Below, in pieces: positions 7,302 to 16,834 of a stretch of 64,000 nucleotides of DNA. The notes beneath the pieces were generated by a model. It saw only the letters and a list, made by a program, of their open reading frames with translations. It was not told the DNA's origin and did no database searches. Position 1 is the stretch's first letter. Each line of letters opens with the position of its first letter. Both the position numbers and the translations under genes were made by a program. This DNA comes from Clostridium sp. 1001271st1 H5. GTDB taxonomy: Bacteria > Bacillota > Clostridia > Lachnospirales > Lachnospiraceae. The DNA lies in assembly GCF_005845215.1 (NCBI RefSeq), contig NZ_SPHO01000007.1, forward strand, positions 186,001-250,000, written 5' to 3'.

Positions 7302-8450
7302 CTACAGATACTGGGATACAATGCTGATGACCAGTCCGCCTGCAATGACCGATGCCACCTGGCCCGATACATTGGTGCCCGCTGCCTGCATCAGTATGAT
7401 GTTGCCCGGTTCCTCCCTGGCAGCCATCTTCTGCACCACCCTGGAAGACATGGGGAAGGCGGATATGCCGCAGCCCCCAATCATTGGATTCACCGGTTTC
7501 TTACCTGCCATTTTAAGGAATACATTTACCAGCTTTGCAAAGAGCACGCCGCCGATGGTATCGAATACAAAGGCCACCAGTCCCAGAATCATAATCATCA
7601 GAGTGGCCGGATTCACAAACTGCTCCGCCCTCATGCTGAATGAAATGGTAATGCCCAGAAGCAGGGTGATGATGTTGGCAAATTCATTCTGGGCTGTCTG
7701 GCTCAGACTGCCCAGGACGCCGCATTCCCGAAGTAAATTCCCAAACATGAGGAAACCTACCAGAGCCACGGACTGAGGCGATATAAGCCCCACTATCATG
7801 GTCACTGCAATGGGAAAAGCAATGCGCAGCTGCCGGTTCACGCTCTTGGGATTGTACTCCATATGGATGCAGCGCTCCTTCCTGGTGGTCACCAGGCGGA
7901 TGGCAAAGGGCTGGATAATGGGAACCAGGGCCATATAGGAGTAGGCCGCCACCGCTATGGGGCCGATGTACCTGGACCCCAGGACCTGGGATACCAGGAT
8001 GGAGGTGGGTCCGTCCGCCGCGCCGATGATGCCGATGGAGGCAGCGTCCCTCAGGTCAAAGCCCATAAGACATGCAATGAGGATGGCTGCAAAGATTCCA
8101 AACTGGGCCGCTGCCCCGAAAAGGAACAGTACTGGCTGGCTCAGCAGCGGTCCAAAATCAATCATTGCGCCAATTCCGATAAAAAGCAGGATTGGCATTG
8201 CCTCCGACGCCTCGATTCCGGTCTTGAACAGCCATTCTATGATTCCGGCCGCAGGAATCTTTCCCTGTACCATCTGGTCCACCACGCCGGAATAAGGCAG
8301 GTTCACCAGTATAGCGCCAAAGCCCAGGGGCAGAAGAAGCGAAGGTTCGTATTCCTTCTTAACCGCCAGCCAGATAAGGATGATTCCCACCACATACATG
8401 ACGGCCTGCTGCCAGGTTACCGCCGTAATGCCCTCCAACAGAAAACTCAT
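7302..8450 (-). CDS. Sodium-ion-translocating decarboxylase, beta subunit
   Basis: A 382-residue membrane protein of the OadB/MmdB/GcdB family. This subunit couples decarboxylation of a carboxybiotin carrier to Na+ export. Conserved stretches are visible: LLFIGIGAMIDFGPLL (about 103-118), GIIGAADGPTSI (about 157-168, the ion-binding region), and the C-terminal GGCGISAFPMSSRVVQKMA. The ATG at 8450 has AAAGGAGG upstream. Only the small gamma-like gene accompanies it. No carboxyltransferase alpha subunit or biotin carrier is in the neighbourhood, so the partner must be encoded elsewhere, or the protein works alone as a Na+ channel or pump part. Confidence 0.92.
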   Translation of the reverse strand: MSFLLEGITAVTWQQAVMYVVGIILIWLAVKKEYEPSLLLPLGFGAILVNLPYSGVVDQMVQGKIPAAGIIEWLFKTGIEASEAMPILLFIGIGAMIDFGPLLSQPVLFLFGAAAQFGIFAAILIACLMGFDLRDAASIGIIGAADGPTSILVSQVLGSRYIGPIAVAAYSYMALVPIIQPFAIRLVTTRKERCIHMEYNPKSVNRQLRIAFPIAVTMIVGLISPQSVALVGFLMFGNLLRECGVLGSLSQTAQNEFANIITLLLGITISFSMRAEQFVNPATLMIMILGLVAFVFDTIGGVLFAKLVNVFLKMAGKKPVNPMIGGCGISAFPMSSRVVQKMAAREEPGNIILMQAAGTNVSGQVASVIAGGLVISIVSQYL

Positions 8451-8483
8451 TTACTTTCCCTCCTTTGTATCATACCCTGTACA

Positions 8484-9821
8484 TCACTCTTCCGGTTCCT
8501 TTTTCGTCTCCTTAAGGGTCAGCTTCACCCACTGGATAACCCTGTCTTCCATTTCCAATATCTCATAATCAGCTTCCGGTGTCATAACTGTCAGGGGAAG
8601 CTGTTCCCGGGACGGTATATATCCCAGCTGCTCCATTAAGTATCCGGACAGGGTATCGCAGGAACTGTCCATATGCAGATGCATTTCTTCTTTTAAATCA
8701 AACAGGGGAATGCCGCCTGACACCCGGTAAACCTTATGGGGTTCCAGCTCCGTAAGCTCCGGCTCCTCCTCCTCATAGTCGTCATGGATATCTCCCACGA
8801 TTTCCTCAATCAGGTCCTCCAGGGTAACCATGCCGGACACGCCGCCGTATTCGTCAATCAGAATCGCCAGTTTTATTTTATTTGCCTGCATCTCCCGGAA
8901 CAGGGCGTCTGTCCTGCGGTTCTCAGGCACAAAATAGGCCGGCTTTAAAAGGGAACGGACATCCAGTTTATCAAAGGAAGTCCTCCTGGCCTCTATGGTC
9001 AGTGTCTTGGTGGACAGGATGCCTATGATATTGTCAATCTCACCTTCGTACACAGGAATCTTGGAGTGCATGGATTCCAGAATCTCATCCAGGAACGCCT
9101 CCAGGGGCTCACCTATGTCCAGGGCCACCATGTCCTGTCTGGGCACCATCACTTCCTTGGCCCGCTTATCGTCAAAGGAAAATATGGATGTAATCATCTC
9201 CTTCTCAATGTCATTGAACACGCCTGCCTCGCTTCCGGTTTCCAGCATGGACTTAATTTCCTCCTCGGACACATCTGTCTCCAGGTTCTCATTGTGCATG
9301 CCAATCAGCTTCAGGAAGCCGCTGGTGGACAGGGAAAGCAGCTTTATAAAGGGATTCATAATACGCGATATATAGTAAATGGGACGTACGCAGAACAGGC
9401 TGAAGGCCTCTGCTTTCTGCAGGGCAATCCGTTTGGGCACCAGCTCGCCGAACACAAGGTTGAAATAGGCCAGGATAACGGTCACCACAACGCCTGCCAG
9501 GGTCTGGCTGTAGGGCACGTTCCGCTGGGCCATCCGCACCGCCAGCACCTGGGCGATACCGGTAGCCGCAGACGCACTGGAGAAAAAGCCTGCCAGGGTA
9601 ATGGCTACCTGGATGGTGGAAAGAAATACCGTTGAGTCCTTCATCAGGCGCTCGATGAGCGCTGCGTTTTTGCTGCCCTGCTCGGACAGGCGGTGGATTT
9701 TGTTCTTATTGACAGATACCACTGCCATCTCGGAGCCTGCAAAGAATGCATTGATTAATGTCAGGATGACTAAGATTGTGATTTGGAATAAAATATTGGC
9801 CGCTTCAGGGTCAGATTCCAT
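8484..9821 (-). CDS. CNNM/HlyC/CorC-family membrane protein
   Basis: A 445-residue protein with a DUF21 membrane domain (about 1-185, including NAFFAGSEMAVVSVNKNKI). A pair of CBS domains follows (about 205-330, with VMVPRQDMVAL). The C-terminal CorC/HlyC transporter-associated domain ends the protein (about 345-430). This family takes part in Mg2+/cation export or homeostasis in Firmicutes; the haemolysin name is historical. The ATG at 9821 is chosen because AAGGAGG lies directly upstream, inside a longer possible frame to 9866. It follows the YitT gene by 131 bases, separated by a GC-rich hairpin. Confidence 0.92.
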   Translation of the reverse strand: MESDPEAANILFQITILVILTLINAFFAGSEMAVVSVNKNKIHRLSEQGSKNAALIERLMKDSTVFLSTIQVAITLAGFFSSASAATGIAQVLAVRMAQRNVPYSQTLAGVVVTVILAYFNLVFGELVPKRIALQKAEAFSLFCVRPIYYISRIMNPFIKLLSLSTSGFLKLIGMHNENLETDVSEEEIKSMLETGSEAGVFNDIEKEMITSIFSFDDKRAKEVMVPRQDMVALDIGEPLEAFLDEILESMHSKIPVYEGEIDNIIGILSTKTLTIEARRTSFDKLDVRSLLKPAYFVPENRRTDALFREMQANKIKLAILIDEYGGVSGMVTLEDLIEEIVGDIHDDYEEEEPELTELEPHKVYRVSGGIPLFDLKEEMHLHMDSSCDTLSGYLMEQLGYIPSREQLPLTVMTPEADYEILEMEDRVIQWVKLTLKETKKEPEE

Positions 9822-9925
9822 GGTGAATGATTCCTCCTTCATATTACATAGATTGATTTGTTTCAAGGACTATTATACATAAAGATTGGCAAAATGTCAG
9901 CTAAAGATTCCATTAAGATGAATGG

Positions 9926-9947
9926 CTGGGAGCAGGACAGCTCCCAG
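9926..9947. terminator. GC-rich hairpin between YitT and CorC-like genes
   Basis: CTGGGAGC (9926-9933) pairs with GCTCCCAG (9940-9947) across a six-base loop just after the YitT stop. No T-run follows, so it may act as an RNA-processing or weak termination element. Confidence 0.45.
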
Positions 9948-9952
9948 GGGAA

Positions 9953-10867
9953 TCAATCCAGGGGCTGTATGTAGAAATTTCCCACCACGTCGCTGGAATT
10001 AATGACATTCACGAACGTATCCGGATACTGCTCCCGTATCCGTTTCTTCATCTTCCTCACGTCGCTGTCCGAAAGCACGGTATAAATCAGGTATTTCTTG
10101 TTGGCTGAATAGGAGCCAAAGCCCTTTAAAATCGTGCTGCTGTGATTGGTCAGCTCCAGCAGGTCAGCGGACACGGCCGCCGGGTTATCTGTTACAATGA
10201 GCAATGTTTTTTTCTTATATTTCTTGTAAAAGGTGTTGATGACCTGGGTGTTGCAGAACTGGAAAATAATGGAATACAATGCCTTATCCATTCCAAAAAT
10301 TCTTCCCGATATCAGGATAATAACTGCGCTGAATAACAGCATGTAATTGAAGGTGGAAACCTTGTATTTTGCCGACAGCGACATGGCGATAAAATCCGTT
10401 CCGCCTCCGCAGGCCCTGCTGTTAAGGACCAGGCTCATGCCCAGGCCGTTCAGTATACCGCCGAATACAGATATCAGCAGGATGTCCCCTGTGATGGGAA
10501 CCACCGGCAGCTCATCCACCAGCACCGACACGGTCAGCAGGCAGATGCAGGACAGAATTGTAAATTTCTTTCCCACCAAGCGGTAGGCGAACACGGCCGG
10601 CACCGCGTTAAAAAGGACGTTCAGAAGGGTAAATGATATCTGGACATCGTAAAAGGTAAGGCCGATTCTCTGAATCAGCTTGGCCAGGCCGGTAAATCCT
10701 CCCGGCACCAGCTCTCCCTGTTCCACAAAAGTATTCATATTGACAGCTACAATCAGGCTTCCCAACAGGATGCAGAGAAAGGCCGCCGCGTCCTTCCTCT
10801 TCCTGTTTTTGTTCTGCTGCTTCATATTCTCCTGATACAATTCAGACATCATCTGTCCGTCTCCCAT
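9953..10867 (-). CDS. YitT-family membrane protein (DUF161 and DUF2179)
   Basis: A 304-residue protein with five or six hydrophobic helices (about 28-190) and the family motif GGxDFIAMSLSAKY. A soluble DUF2179 domain (about 215-295) ends VNVINSSDVVGNFY. YitT proteins are widespread in Firmicutes, often several per genome, with no firmly assigned substrate. The ATG at 10867 has AAGGGGG upstream. It starts 26 bases after the end of the ABC exporter pair and is probably cotranscribed with it. Confidence 0.88.
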   Translation of the reverse strand: MGDGQMMSELYQENMKQQNKNRKRKDAAAFLCILLGSLIVAVNMNTFVEQGELVPGGFTGLAKLIQRIGLTFYDVQISFTLLNVLFNAVPAVFAYRLVGKKFTILSCICLLTVSVLVDELPVVPITGDILLISVFGGILNGLGMSLVLNSRACGGGTDFIAMSLSAKYKVSTFNYMLLFSAVIILISGRIFGMDKALYSIIFQFCNTQVINTFYKKYKKKTLLIVTDNPAAVSADLLELTNHSSTILKGFGSYSANKKYLIYTVLSDSDVRKMKKRIREQYPDTFVNVINSSDVVGNFYIQPLD

Positions 10868-10893
10868 ATGTCCGCCCCCTTTTCCTGCGCCCT

Positions 10894-12663
10894 TTATCCT
10901 CTGACAAACTGGGCATTGTAAATATCCGCGTAAAAACCGTTCATTCCCAAAAGCTCCTCATGCCTGCCCTTTTCCACAATCCGGCCGTCCCGCATGACCA
11001 GAATCACATCCGCCTCCCGGATGGTGGACAGCCGGTGGGCCACAATAAAGCTGGTCCTGCCCTCCATCATCCGCGCAAAGGCTTTCTGGACTTTGATTTC
11101 AGTCCTGGTGTCAATGGAGGATGTGGCCTCATCCAGTATAAGCATGGGAGGAAGACACAGCATGACCCTGGCAATGCAGAGCAGCTGTTTCTGTCCCTGG
11201 GACAGGTTTCCTCCGTCCTCGCTGATGACGGTGCCGTATCCGTCCGGCATCCGCATGATGAATCCGTGGGCATGGGCCTGTCTGGCTGCCTGGATGATTT
11301 CCTCCTCAGAAGCCTCCGGATGTCCGTAGGCTATATTGTCCCGGATAGTGCCGGATTTCAGCCAGGTATCCTGAAGCACCATGCCGTAGCTGGTCCTCAG
11401 GCTCTCCCTTGTTACATTCCGTATGTCGGTCCCCTCCACCTCAATTGCGCCGGAGTCCACATCGTAAAAACGCATCAGCAGATTGATAATGGTGGTCTTG
11501 CCGCAGCCCGTAGGCCCTACGATGGCCACCCGCTGGCCGGGCTGTACCGACAGGTTGAAATCCTCAATCAGCTTTTTCTCAGGCGTATAGGAAAAGCACA
11601 CCTGCTTAAGCTCCACGCCGCCCTTTACGTCACAGAGCACCTCTGCATCCTCCCTGTCCTCTATGATGGTCCTCTCATCAATCAGTTCAAACACGCGGGC
11701 AGCGGACGCAAGGGCATTCTGCAGCTCTGTCACCACCCCCGATATCTCATTAAAGGGCTTTGTGTACTGGTTTGCATAGCTTAAGAAGCTGGTCAGCTGT
11801 CCCACGGTGATAAATCCCCGGATGGCCCCGTAGGCGCCTGTAATCCCCACCGCAGCATAGACCAGGCTGTTTACAAACCGAGTGGCCGGGTTGGTGATGG
11901 ATGAAAAAAAGGTGGCTCTCAGGCTGTATCCGGCCAGACGGTCATTGATTTCCTCAAACTCCTTCTGCGCCTCCTCCTGATGGCCAAAAGCCTGGACCAC
12001 CTTCATATTGCCTAACATCTCATCGGTCAGGGAGGTCAGCTCTCCCCTTGTCTCAGACTGTTTCCGGAACATGACAAAGGTTTTTTTTGCGATGAAGCTG
12101 GCCACAAACAGGGAGATGGGAGTCAGCACCACAACCACTGCCGTGATGGCAGGCTGGATGGAAAGCATGAACAGCAGGGTGCCTGCTATGGTCAGCAAGC
12201 CTGTGAACAGCTGGGTAAAGCCCATGAGAAGTCCCTCTGAAAACTGGTCTATGTCCGCTATAATCCGGCTTATGATGTCACCTGAAGGATGGACATCGAT
12301 ATAGCTTAAGGGCATTACCTCCAGATGGTTGAAAGCCCTGGTACGGATATCCTTCACCACCCGGTAGGTGATGATGTTGTTGATATGGTTCATAAGCCAC
12401 TGGGAGACAGAGGTAATGGCCACAGCTCCCAGTATTTTCATGAGAATGCCCTTTAAACCGGCGAAATCCACATGGCCGGACGAGACAATACGGTCCACGG
12501 CCTGGCCTGTCAGAATGGGCACGTAAAGGGTAAGGGCCACGGTGACGAGGGCCAGGAACAGGGAAAAGATAACGCTCCACCTGTACTGGCTGATATATTT
12601 CAGGATTCGCTTCAGGGTCTCCCTGCTCCTGTTTTTGTCCAATGCCTGTTTTTTACTGCTCAT
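10894..12663 (-). CDS. ABC exporter half, catalytic-site subunit
   Basis: A 589-residue protein with a six-helix exporter membrane domain (about 20-310) and a nucleotide-binding domain (about 345-580). Walker A is GPTGCGKTT and Walker B is LILDEATSSID with the catalytic Glu. The signature is NLSQGQKQ instead of LSGGQ. The ATG at 12663 overlaps the end of the partner gene by 11 bases, and a longer frame to 12825 is only an overlap artefact. With its partner it forms a heterodimeric multidrug or lipid exporter of the LmrCD/BmrCD/TM287-288 kind. In those pairs one ATP site is degenerate. Confidence 0.93.
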   Translation of the reverse strand: MSSKKQALDKNRSRETLKRILKYISQYRWSVIFSLFLALVTVALTLYVPILTGQAVDRIVSSGHVDFAGLKGILMKILGAVAITSVSQWLMNHINNIITYRVVKDIRTRAFNHLEVMPLSYIDVHPSGDIISRIIADIDQFSEGLLMGFTQLFTGLLTIAGTLLFMLSIQPAITAVVVVLTPISLFVASFIAKKTFVMFRKQSETRGELTSLTDEMLGNMKVVQAFGHQEEAQKEFEEINDRLAGYSLRATFFSSITNPATRFVNSLVYAAVGITGAYGAIRGFITVGQLTSFLSYANQYTKPFNEISGVVTELQNALASAARVFELIDERTIIEDREDAEVLCDVKGGVELKQVCFSYTPEKKLIEDFNLSVQPGQRVAIVGPTGCGKTTIINLLMRFYDVDSGAIEVEGTDIRNVTRESLRTSYGMVLQDTWLKSGTIRDNIAYGHPEASEEEIIQAARQAHAHGFIMRMPDGYGTVISEDGGNLSQGQKQLLCIARVMLCLPPMLILDEATSSIDTRTEIKVQKAFARMMEGRTSFIVAHRLSTIREADVILVMRDGRIVEKGRHEELLGMNGFYADIYNAQFVRG

Positions 12664-14446
12664 CCCGTTCCACCTCCTCCTTTGAAAGCTGGGAAAGACA
12701 AATTTCCCTGTATACCTGGCAGTCCTTAAGAAGCTCCTTATGGGTGCCCGCGCCTGCCAGATGTCCCTCATCCAGCACCAGGATGGTGTCCGCCCCCTTA
12801 ATGGTAGTTGCCCGCTGGGATACAATGAATACCGTCATATCCCTGGTATTCTCCCGGATGGCCTTTCTCAGCCTGGCGTCCGTGGCAAAATCCAGGGCCG
12901 AGGCGCTGTCGTCCATAATCAGGATTTCCGGCTTTCTCACCAGGGCCCTGGCTATGGCCAGCCTCTGGCGCTGTCCGCCTGAGAGATTACGGCCTCCCTG
13001 GTCAATGTGAAGGTCCAGCCCCTCTCCCTTTGAATCCACAAATTCCCGGGCCTGGGCCGTATCCAGGGCCTGGTAGATTTCCTCATCCGATGCATCCTGT
13101 TTTCCCCAGCGCATGTTGTCGCGGAGGGTACCCTTAAACAGCACGGACTTCTGCGGGACCACTCCCGTCTTCTCTCTCAGCGTGTCCAGGGAATAATCCT
13201 TTACATCTGTTCCGTCCACCAGCACCTGCCCTAGGGCTGCATCGTAAAACCTGGGAATCAGGTTCACCAGGGTGGATTTGCCGGAGCCGGTTCCGCCTAT
13301 GACGCCTATGGTCTGCCCGGCCATGGCCCGGAAGGAAATACCCTTTAAAGCCGGCTCCTTGGCGCCTGCATACACGAATTCCATATCTTTAAATTCCACC
13401 TTTGGAATCCGCGGCCCGCGCTCCCCATCTGCAGACATCCCGTCCTCACGGGACCCGGCGTTTACGGTTTCCGTTCCATCCATTTTCCCCTTATCCTCAA
13501 TGCTGCTCTCCACCCGGAATATACTGTCCACCCGGTTCATGCAGGCAGTGGCCTTGGAAATAATGATAATCAGGTTCGCCATCTTTATAAGCTCCACCAG
13601 AATCTGGGACATGTAATTCACCAGGGCAATCACCTTGCCCTGGGTGATAATCCCTCTGTCCACCTGTTCCGCTCCCACCCAGATAACTGCCACCACAGCA
13701 ATATTTATGATGACATAGGTCACCGGGTTTAACAGGGCTGATATCTTTCCCACAAACACCTGCATCCTGACCAGGTTTCCGTTTTCCCGGTCAAATTTCT
13801 CTGTCTCGCTTTTCTGCCTGTTAAAAGCGCGGATGACACGTACGCCCAGCAGGTTTTCCCTGGTGGTCAGCAGCACCTTGTCCAGCTGCCTCTGTACGGA
13901 TTTATAGAGAGGCATGCTGACCGCCATAATACCGAACACCACCACGCAGAGCACCGGTATGGTGACCACAAAAACAAAGGCCGAGCGCACATCCACGGTA
14001 AAAGCCATGACCATGGCGCCGAACACCACAAAGGGCGAGCGCAGCAGCAGGCGCAGCGTCATGTTGATACCGCTCTGCACCTGGTTTATGTCGCTGGTCA
14101 TCCTTGTGATAAGCGTGGCCGTGCCCACTGTGTCTATCTCTGTATAAGACAATCTTCCTATATGGGAAAACAGGTCATTGCGCAGGGAGGTGGCTGCTCC
14201 CGTAGCTGCCTTTGCAGCAAAATACTGGGCTGTCAGGGAACAGGTCAGTCCAATGAGGGCCAGCAGCACCAGCACGCCCCCCATTTTAAGAATGTATCCG
14301 GTGTCCCTGCCCCGGATGCCCACGTCCACCATGCGGGCCACCACCAGCGGCACGAACAGCTCAAAGCTGGCCTCCAGCATCTTAAACAGCGGGCCCAGTA
14401 TGCTCTCTAACTTGTAGTCCTTCATATAGCTGAACAATCGTTTCAT
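12653..14446 (-). CDS. ABC exporter half, degenerate-site subunit
   Basis: A 597-residue exporter half with six membrane helices (about 15-300) and an ATPase domain (about 345-590). Walker A is GGTGSGKST, the signature is the canonical NLSGGQRQR, and Walker B reads ILIMDDSASALD. An Asp thus replaces the catalytic Glu, the hallmark of the non-hydrolysing subunit of heterodimeric exporters. The linker before the ATPase (about 325-345) has a low-complexity insert rich in Gly, Glu and Arg. It is first in the operon, upstream of and overlapping the catalytic subunit. The ATG at 14446 follows GAGGAG. Confidence 0.93.
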   Translation of the reverse strand: MKRLFSYMKDYKLESILGPLFKMLEASFELFVPLVVARMVDVGIRGRDTGYILKMGGVLVLLALIGLTCSLTAQYFAAKAATGAATSLRNDLFSHIGRLSYTEIDTVGTATLITRMTSDINQVQSGINMTLRLLLRSPFVVFGAMVMAFTVDVRSAFVFVVTIPVLCVVVFGIMAVSMPLYKSVQRQLDKVLLTTRENLLGVRVIRAFNRQKSETEKFDRENGNLVRMQVFVGKISALLNPVTYVIINIAVVAVIWVGAEQVDRGIITQGKVIALVNYMSQILVELIKMANLIIIISKATACMNRVDSIFRVESSIEDKGKMDGTETVNAGSREDGMSADGERGPRIPKVEFKDMEFVYAGAKEPALKGISFRAMAGQTIGVIGGTGSGKSTLVNLIPRFYDAALGQVLVDGTDVKDYSLDTLREKTGVVPQKSVLFKGTLRDNMRWGKQDASDEEIYQALDTAQAREFVDSKGEGLDLHIDQGGRNLSGGQRQRLAIARALVRKPEILIMDDSASALDFATDARLRKAIRENTRDMTVFIVSQRATTIKGADTILVLDEGHLAGAGTHKELLKDCQVYREICLSQLSKEEVERDEQ

Positions 14447-14600
14447 AATTGTCTTTCACTCCTCTGCCGGAATCCATTGTATTTTTTCACACTGCCTGGT
14501 ATTATAACATAGAATCAACCATATATAAAATATTGTTTTTGTATATATAATATACGTTTAACGAATAGGAGGTACCGTCCGCAGGTTTTATCCAAAGGAC

Positions 14601-14633
14601 AAAAACAGCCTGTCCCCTATCCAAAGGACAGGC
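14601..14633 (-). terminator. Rho-independent terminator after the YihY gene
   Basis: On the minus strand GCCTGTCC, a ten-base loop, and GGACAGGC (arms 14608-14615 and 14626-14633) are followed by TGTTTTTG. It separates the YihY-acylphosphatase unit from the ABC exporter operon. Confidence 0.85.
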
Positions 14634-14642
14634 ACAGGCCAA

Positions 14643-15482
14643 TCACTCCGCTGTTTCCCCGGGAAACAGCTCCTTCCAGAAATAATTGATTTCCGCCCCG
14701 AAAAACAGGATGCACATGCAGAAATAGAGCCACAGAAGCAGCAGCACAATGGCAGTCAGGCTTCCGTACATATAGGAGTAATTCTTTCCCCCGATATGGC
14801 TGAAGTACAGGGAAAAGGCAAAGGAAAAGGCCATCCATCCCACGGTGGAGAACACGGCTCCCGGAAGCTGGTCCCTGAGCTTCAGCCTCTTATCCGGCAC
14901 AAAGGTATAAATTCCAAGGAAAAATATAATCAGTATCATCAGCGCCCATAAGGCCCTGAAATTAATAATGTGGGTGGTCACGTCCGCCAGGATGGGAAAA
15001 CGGCTCACCATAAATGCCTGAATCATGTTGCCGAACACCAGCAGGCCCAGGGACAGGATGCATACCAGGATGAACACAATGGTGTAGCCCGAGCAAATCA
15101 GCCGGTTAATCACATACCAGCGTTTTTCCCCGTGTCCGTTTACCCGGTTAAGCCCTCTGGCCACGCTGAACATGCCGCGTCCCGCGGACCACAGGGCCGT
15201 GATGGCTGTGACGGAAATCATGGTTGCAGGGGATTTTAAGGACAGGTCATTTACCACCCGGAACGCCAGGGACTTGTAGTCCACCGGCACCAGACCCACA
15301 ATCAGCTCCATAAACCTGGCATTGCTGATGCTTGGAATCATCTGGATTGCTGTCAGCAGCAGCATGATGAACGGTACAACGGAGAGTATGATAAAAAAGG
15401 AGACCTGGGCCGCATAGACCGTCATCTCATCCTCAGCAAATTTATCATATACCCTTTTTCCCGCCACGATTATTCCAAACAT
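14643..15482 (-). CDS. YihY/BrkB-family membrane protein
   Basis: A 279-residue protein with six hydrophobic helices. The family pattern is YAAQVSFFIILSVVPFIMLLLTA near the N-terminus and LPGAVFSTVGWMAFSFAFSLYF in the C-terminal half. The family was once called ribonuclease BN by mistake; its true function is unsettled. ATG 15482 is preferred over an upstream in-frame codon because GGAGG at 15487-15491 fits it exactly. It follows the acylphosphatase gene by 16 bases, so the two are probably cotranscribed. Confidence 0.88.
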   Translation of the reverse strand: MFGIIVAGKRVYDKFAEDEMTVYAAQVSFFIILSVVPFIMLLLTAIQMIPSISNARFMELIVGLVPVDYKSLAFRVVNDLSLKSPATMISVTAITALWSAGRGMFSVARGLNRVNGHGEKRWYVINRLICSGYTIVFILVCILSLGLLVFGNMIQAFMVSRFPILADVTTHIINFRALWALMILIIFFLGIYTFVPDKRLKLRDQLPGAVFSTVGWMAFSFAFSLYFSHIGGKNYSYMYGSLTAIVLLLLWLYFCMCILFFGAEINYFWKELFPGETAE

Positions 15483-15498
15483 AAAACCTCCACTGCTG

Positions 15499-15771
15499 TT
15501 AATATAGTTCCCTGAAACTGCCCTCTTCAATCACCGGAATGTCTTCTGCTTCCATATGTTCAATGTGTATGAACCTTCCCTGCTCCAGATTCCTTAAGAA
15601 TCTGCCCATTGCCAGCGGGTCTCCCTGGACCTCCATCTCCACATCGCCGTTCCAAAGATTCTTCACCCACCCGGTAAGTCCCAGCGGACGCGCCAGGTAG
15701 CAGGCGGTGTACCTGAAGCCCACCCCCTGCACCCTGCCGGAAAATATGATATGTTTTCTGACCTTTTTCAT
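15499..15771 (-). CDS. acyP: Acylphosphatase
   Basis: A 90-residue protein matching the normal size of acylphosphatases, which hydrolyse carboxyl-phosphate bonds such as carbamoyl phosphate. The catalytic loop GRVQGVGFR (residues 12-20) holds the essential Arg. The Asn of GWVKNLWNGDVEME (about 34-47) is also present. It begins seven bases after the end of the 2-hydroxyacid dehydrogenase gene. Confidence 0.95.
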   Translation of the reverse strand: MKKVRKHIIFSGRVQGVGFRYTACYLARPLGLTGWVKNLWNGDVEMEVQGDPLAMGRFLRNLEQGRFIHIEHMEAEDIPVIEEGSFRELY

Positions 15772-15778
15772 ACATCTG

Positions 15779-16723
15779 TTACCCGATTACATTTCTGGGG
15801 GTTCCATCCAGATATTGTACCACATTGTCAAACACAATAACAGCACGTTTTACCAGGGCCTCCCTGGTGGCAAAGGCCACATGGGGCGTCACGATGGTAT
15901 TGGGCGCCAAAAGCAGCGGATGGTCCTTCCTGACCGGCGGCTCGTTTTCAAACACGTCAATGCAGGCGCCTGCAATACGGCCTTCCTTCAACGCCTTGGC
16001 CAGGGCATCGCTGTCAACCACAGGCCCTCTGGCCGTGTTGATTAACACTGCGTTTTTCTTCATCCGTCCGATGCGCTCCTCATTTATCAGCGCCCTGGTC
16101 TCCTCAGTGAGAGGGGTGTGGATGGAAACCACGTCGCATTCAGACAATAATGTCTCCAAATCCACATAGCGGATTCCCGGCACGTCCTTGGCTGTCCTGC
16201 TGTAAGCCAGCACCTGGCATCCGAAGGCCTGGGCTATGGCTGCCACCCGAAGGCCGATGGCCCCGGTTCCAACCACGCCGAACTTCTTACCCTCCAGCTC
16301 AAATCCCACCAGACCGTCCTTGGTGCCTTCCTCACGGCATACCTTGTCGCAGGGTATCACATTCCTGTACAGGCTGATTAGCATGCCGAACACCAAATCC
16401 GCCACGGCGCAGGTGGAATAACCGGCGCAGTTGCAGACCGTGACACCGTTCTTCCTGCATACATCCATGGCAATGTGGTCCACGCCTGTAAACGCCACAG
16501 CCAGAAGCTTTAAGTTCCGGCACCCTTCTATGACCTGGGCATTCAGGGGCAGATTGGATACCACGATAATGTCAGCATCCTTTCCGCGCTCTATCAGCTC
16601 CGCTGTGTCCGTTGTCTTTGTGTTGTGGTACACAATCTCCACCCTGTCTCCCAGAGCTTCCCTTGCCATGGACAGCAGCTTTCCCTCTTCCACGCCCAGC
16701 GGCTCGATGATTACCATTTTCAT
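15779..16723 (-). CDS. NAD-dependent D-2-hydroxyacid dehydrogenase
   Basis: A 314-residue oxidoreductase that interconverts 2-oxoacids and D-2-hydroxyacids. The Rossmann motif is FGVVGTGAIGLRVA (about 150-163). The catalytic Arg is in NTARGPVVD, the Glu in DVFENEPP, and the His in TPHVAF. Residues 70-110 carry the substrate-loop pattern VAFTGVDHIAMD. The gene lies downstream of the RidA/peptidase block on the same strand, with a 111-base gap. It could reduce 2-oxoacids formed there, but 3-phosphoglycerate or hydroxypyruvate cannot be excluded as substrates. Confidence 0.92.
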   Translation of the reverse strand: MKMVIIEPLGVEEGKLLSMAREALGDRVEIVYHNTKTTDTAELIERGKDADIIVVSNLPLNAQVIEGCRNLKLLAVAFTGVDHIAMDVCRKNGVTVCNCAGYSTCAVADLVFGMLISLYRNVIPCDKVCREEGTKDGLVGFELEGKKFGVVGTGAIGLRVAAIAQAFGCQVLAYSRTAKDVPGIRYVDLETLLSECDVVSIHTPLTEETRALINEERIGRMKKNAVLINTARGPVVDSDALAKALKEGRIAGACIDVFENEPPVRKDHPLLLAPNTIVTPHVAFATREALVKRAVIVFDNVVQYLDGTPRNVIG

Positions 16724-16834
16724 TGTATTTTCCTCCGTATCCTGTTGTCAGCTCCCCGCAGGGGTGTCCTGACTTTTTATGCTATCCATTATATAGCAGG
16801 GAACGGGCTTTTACAATACATAAGATTTCCGCTG

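Noticed and set aside
14447..14600. Promoter for the ABC exporter operon (TATAAT near 14500 on the minus strand)
   Set aside because: A good -10 is present but no convincing -35 at 16-18 bases, and the surrounding AT-rich repeats give several equal choices.
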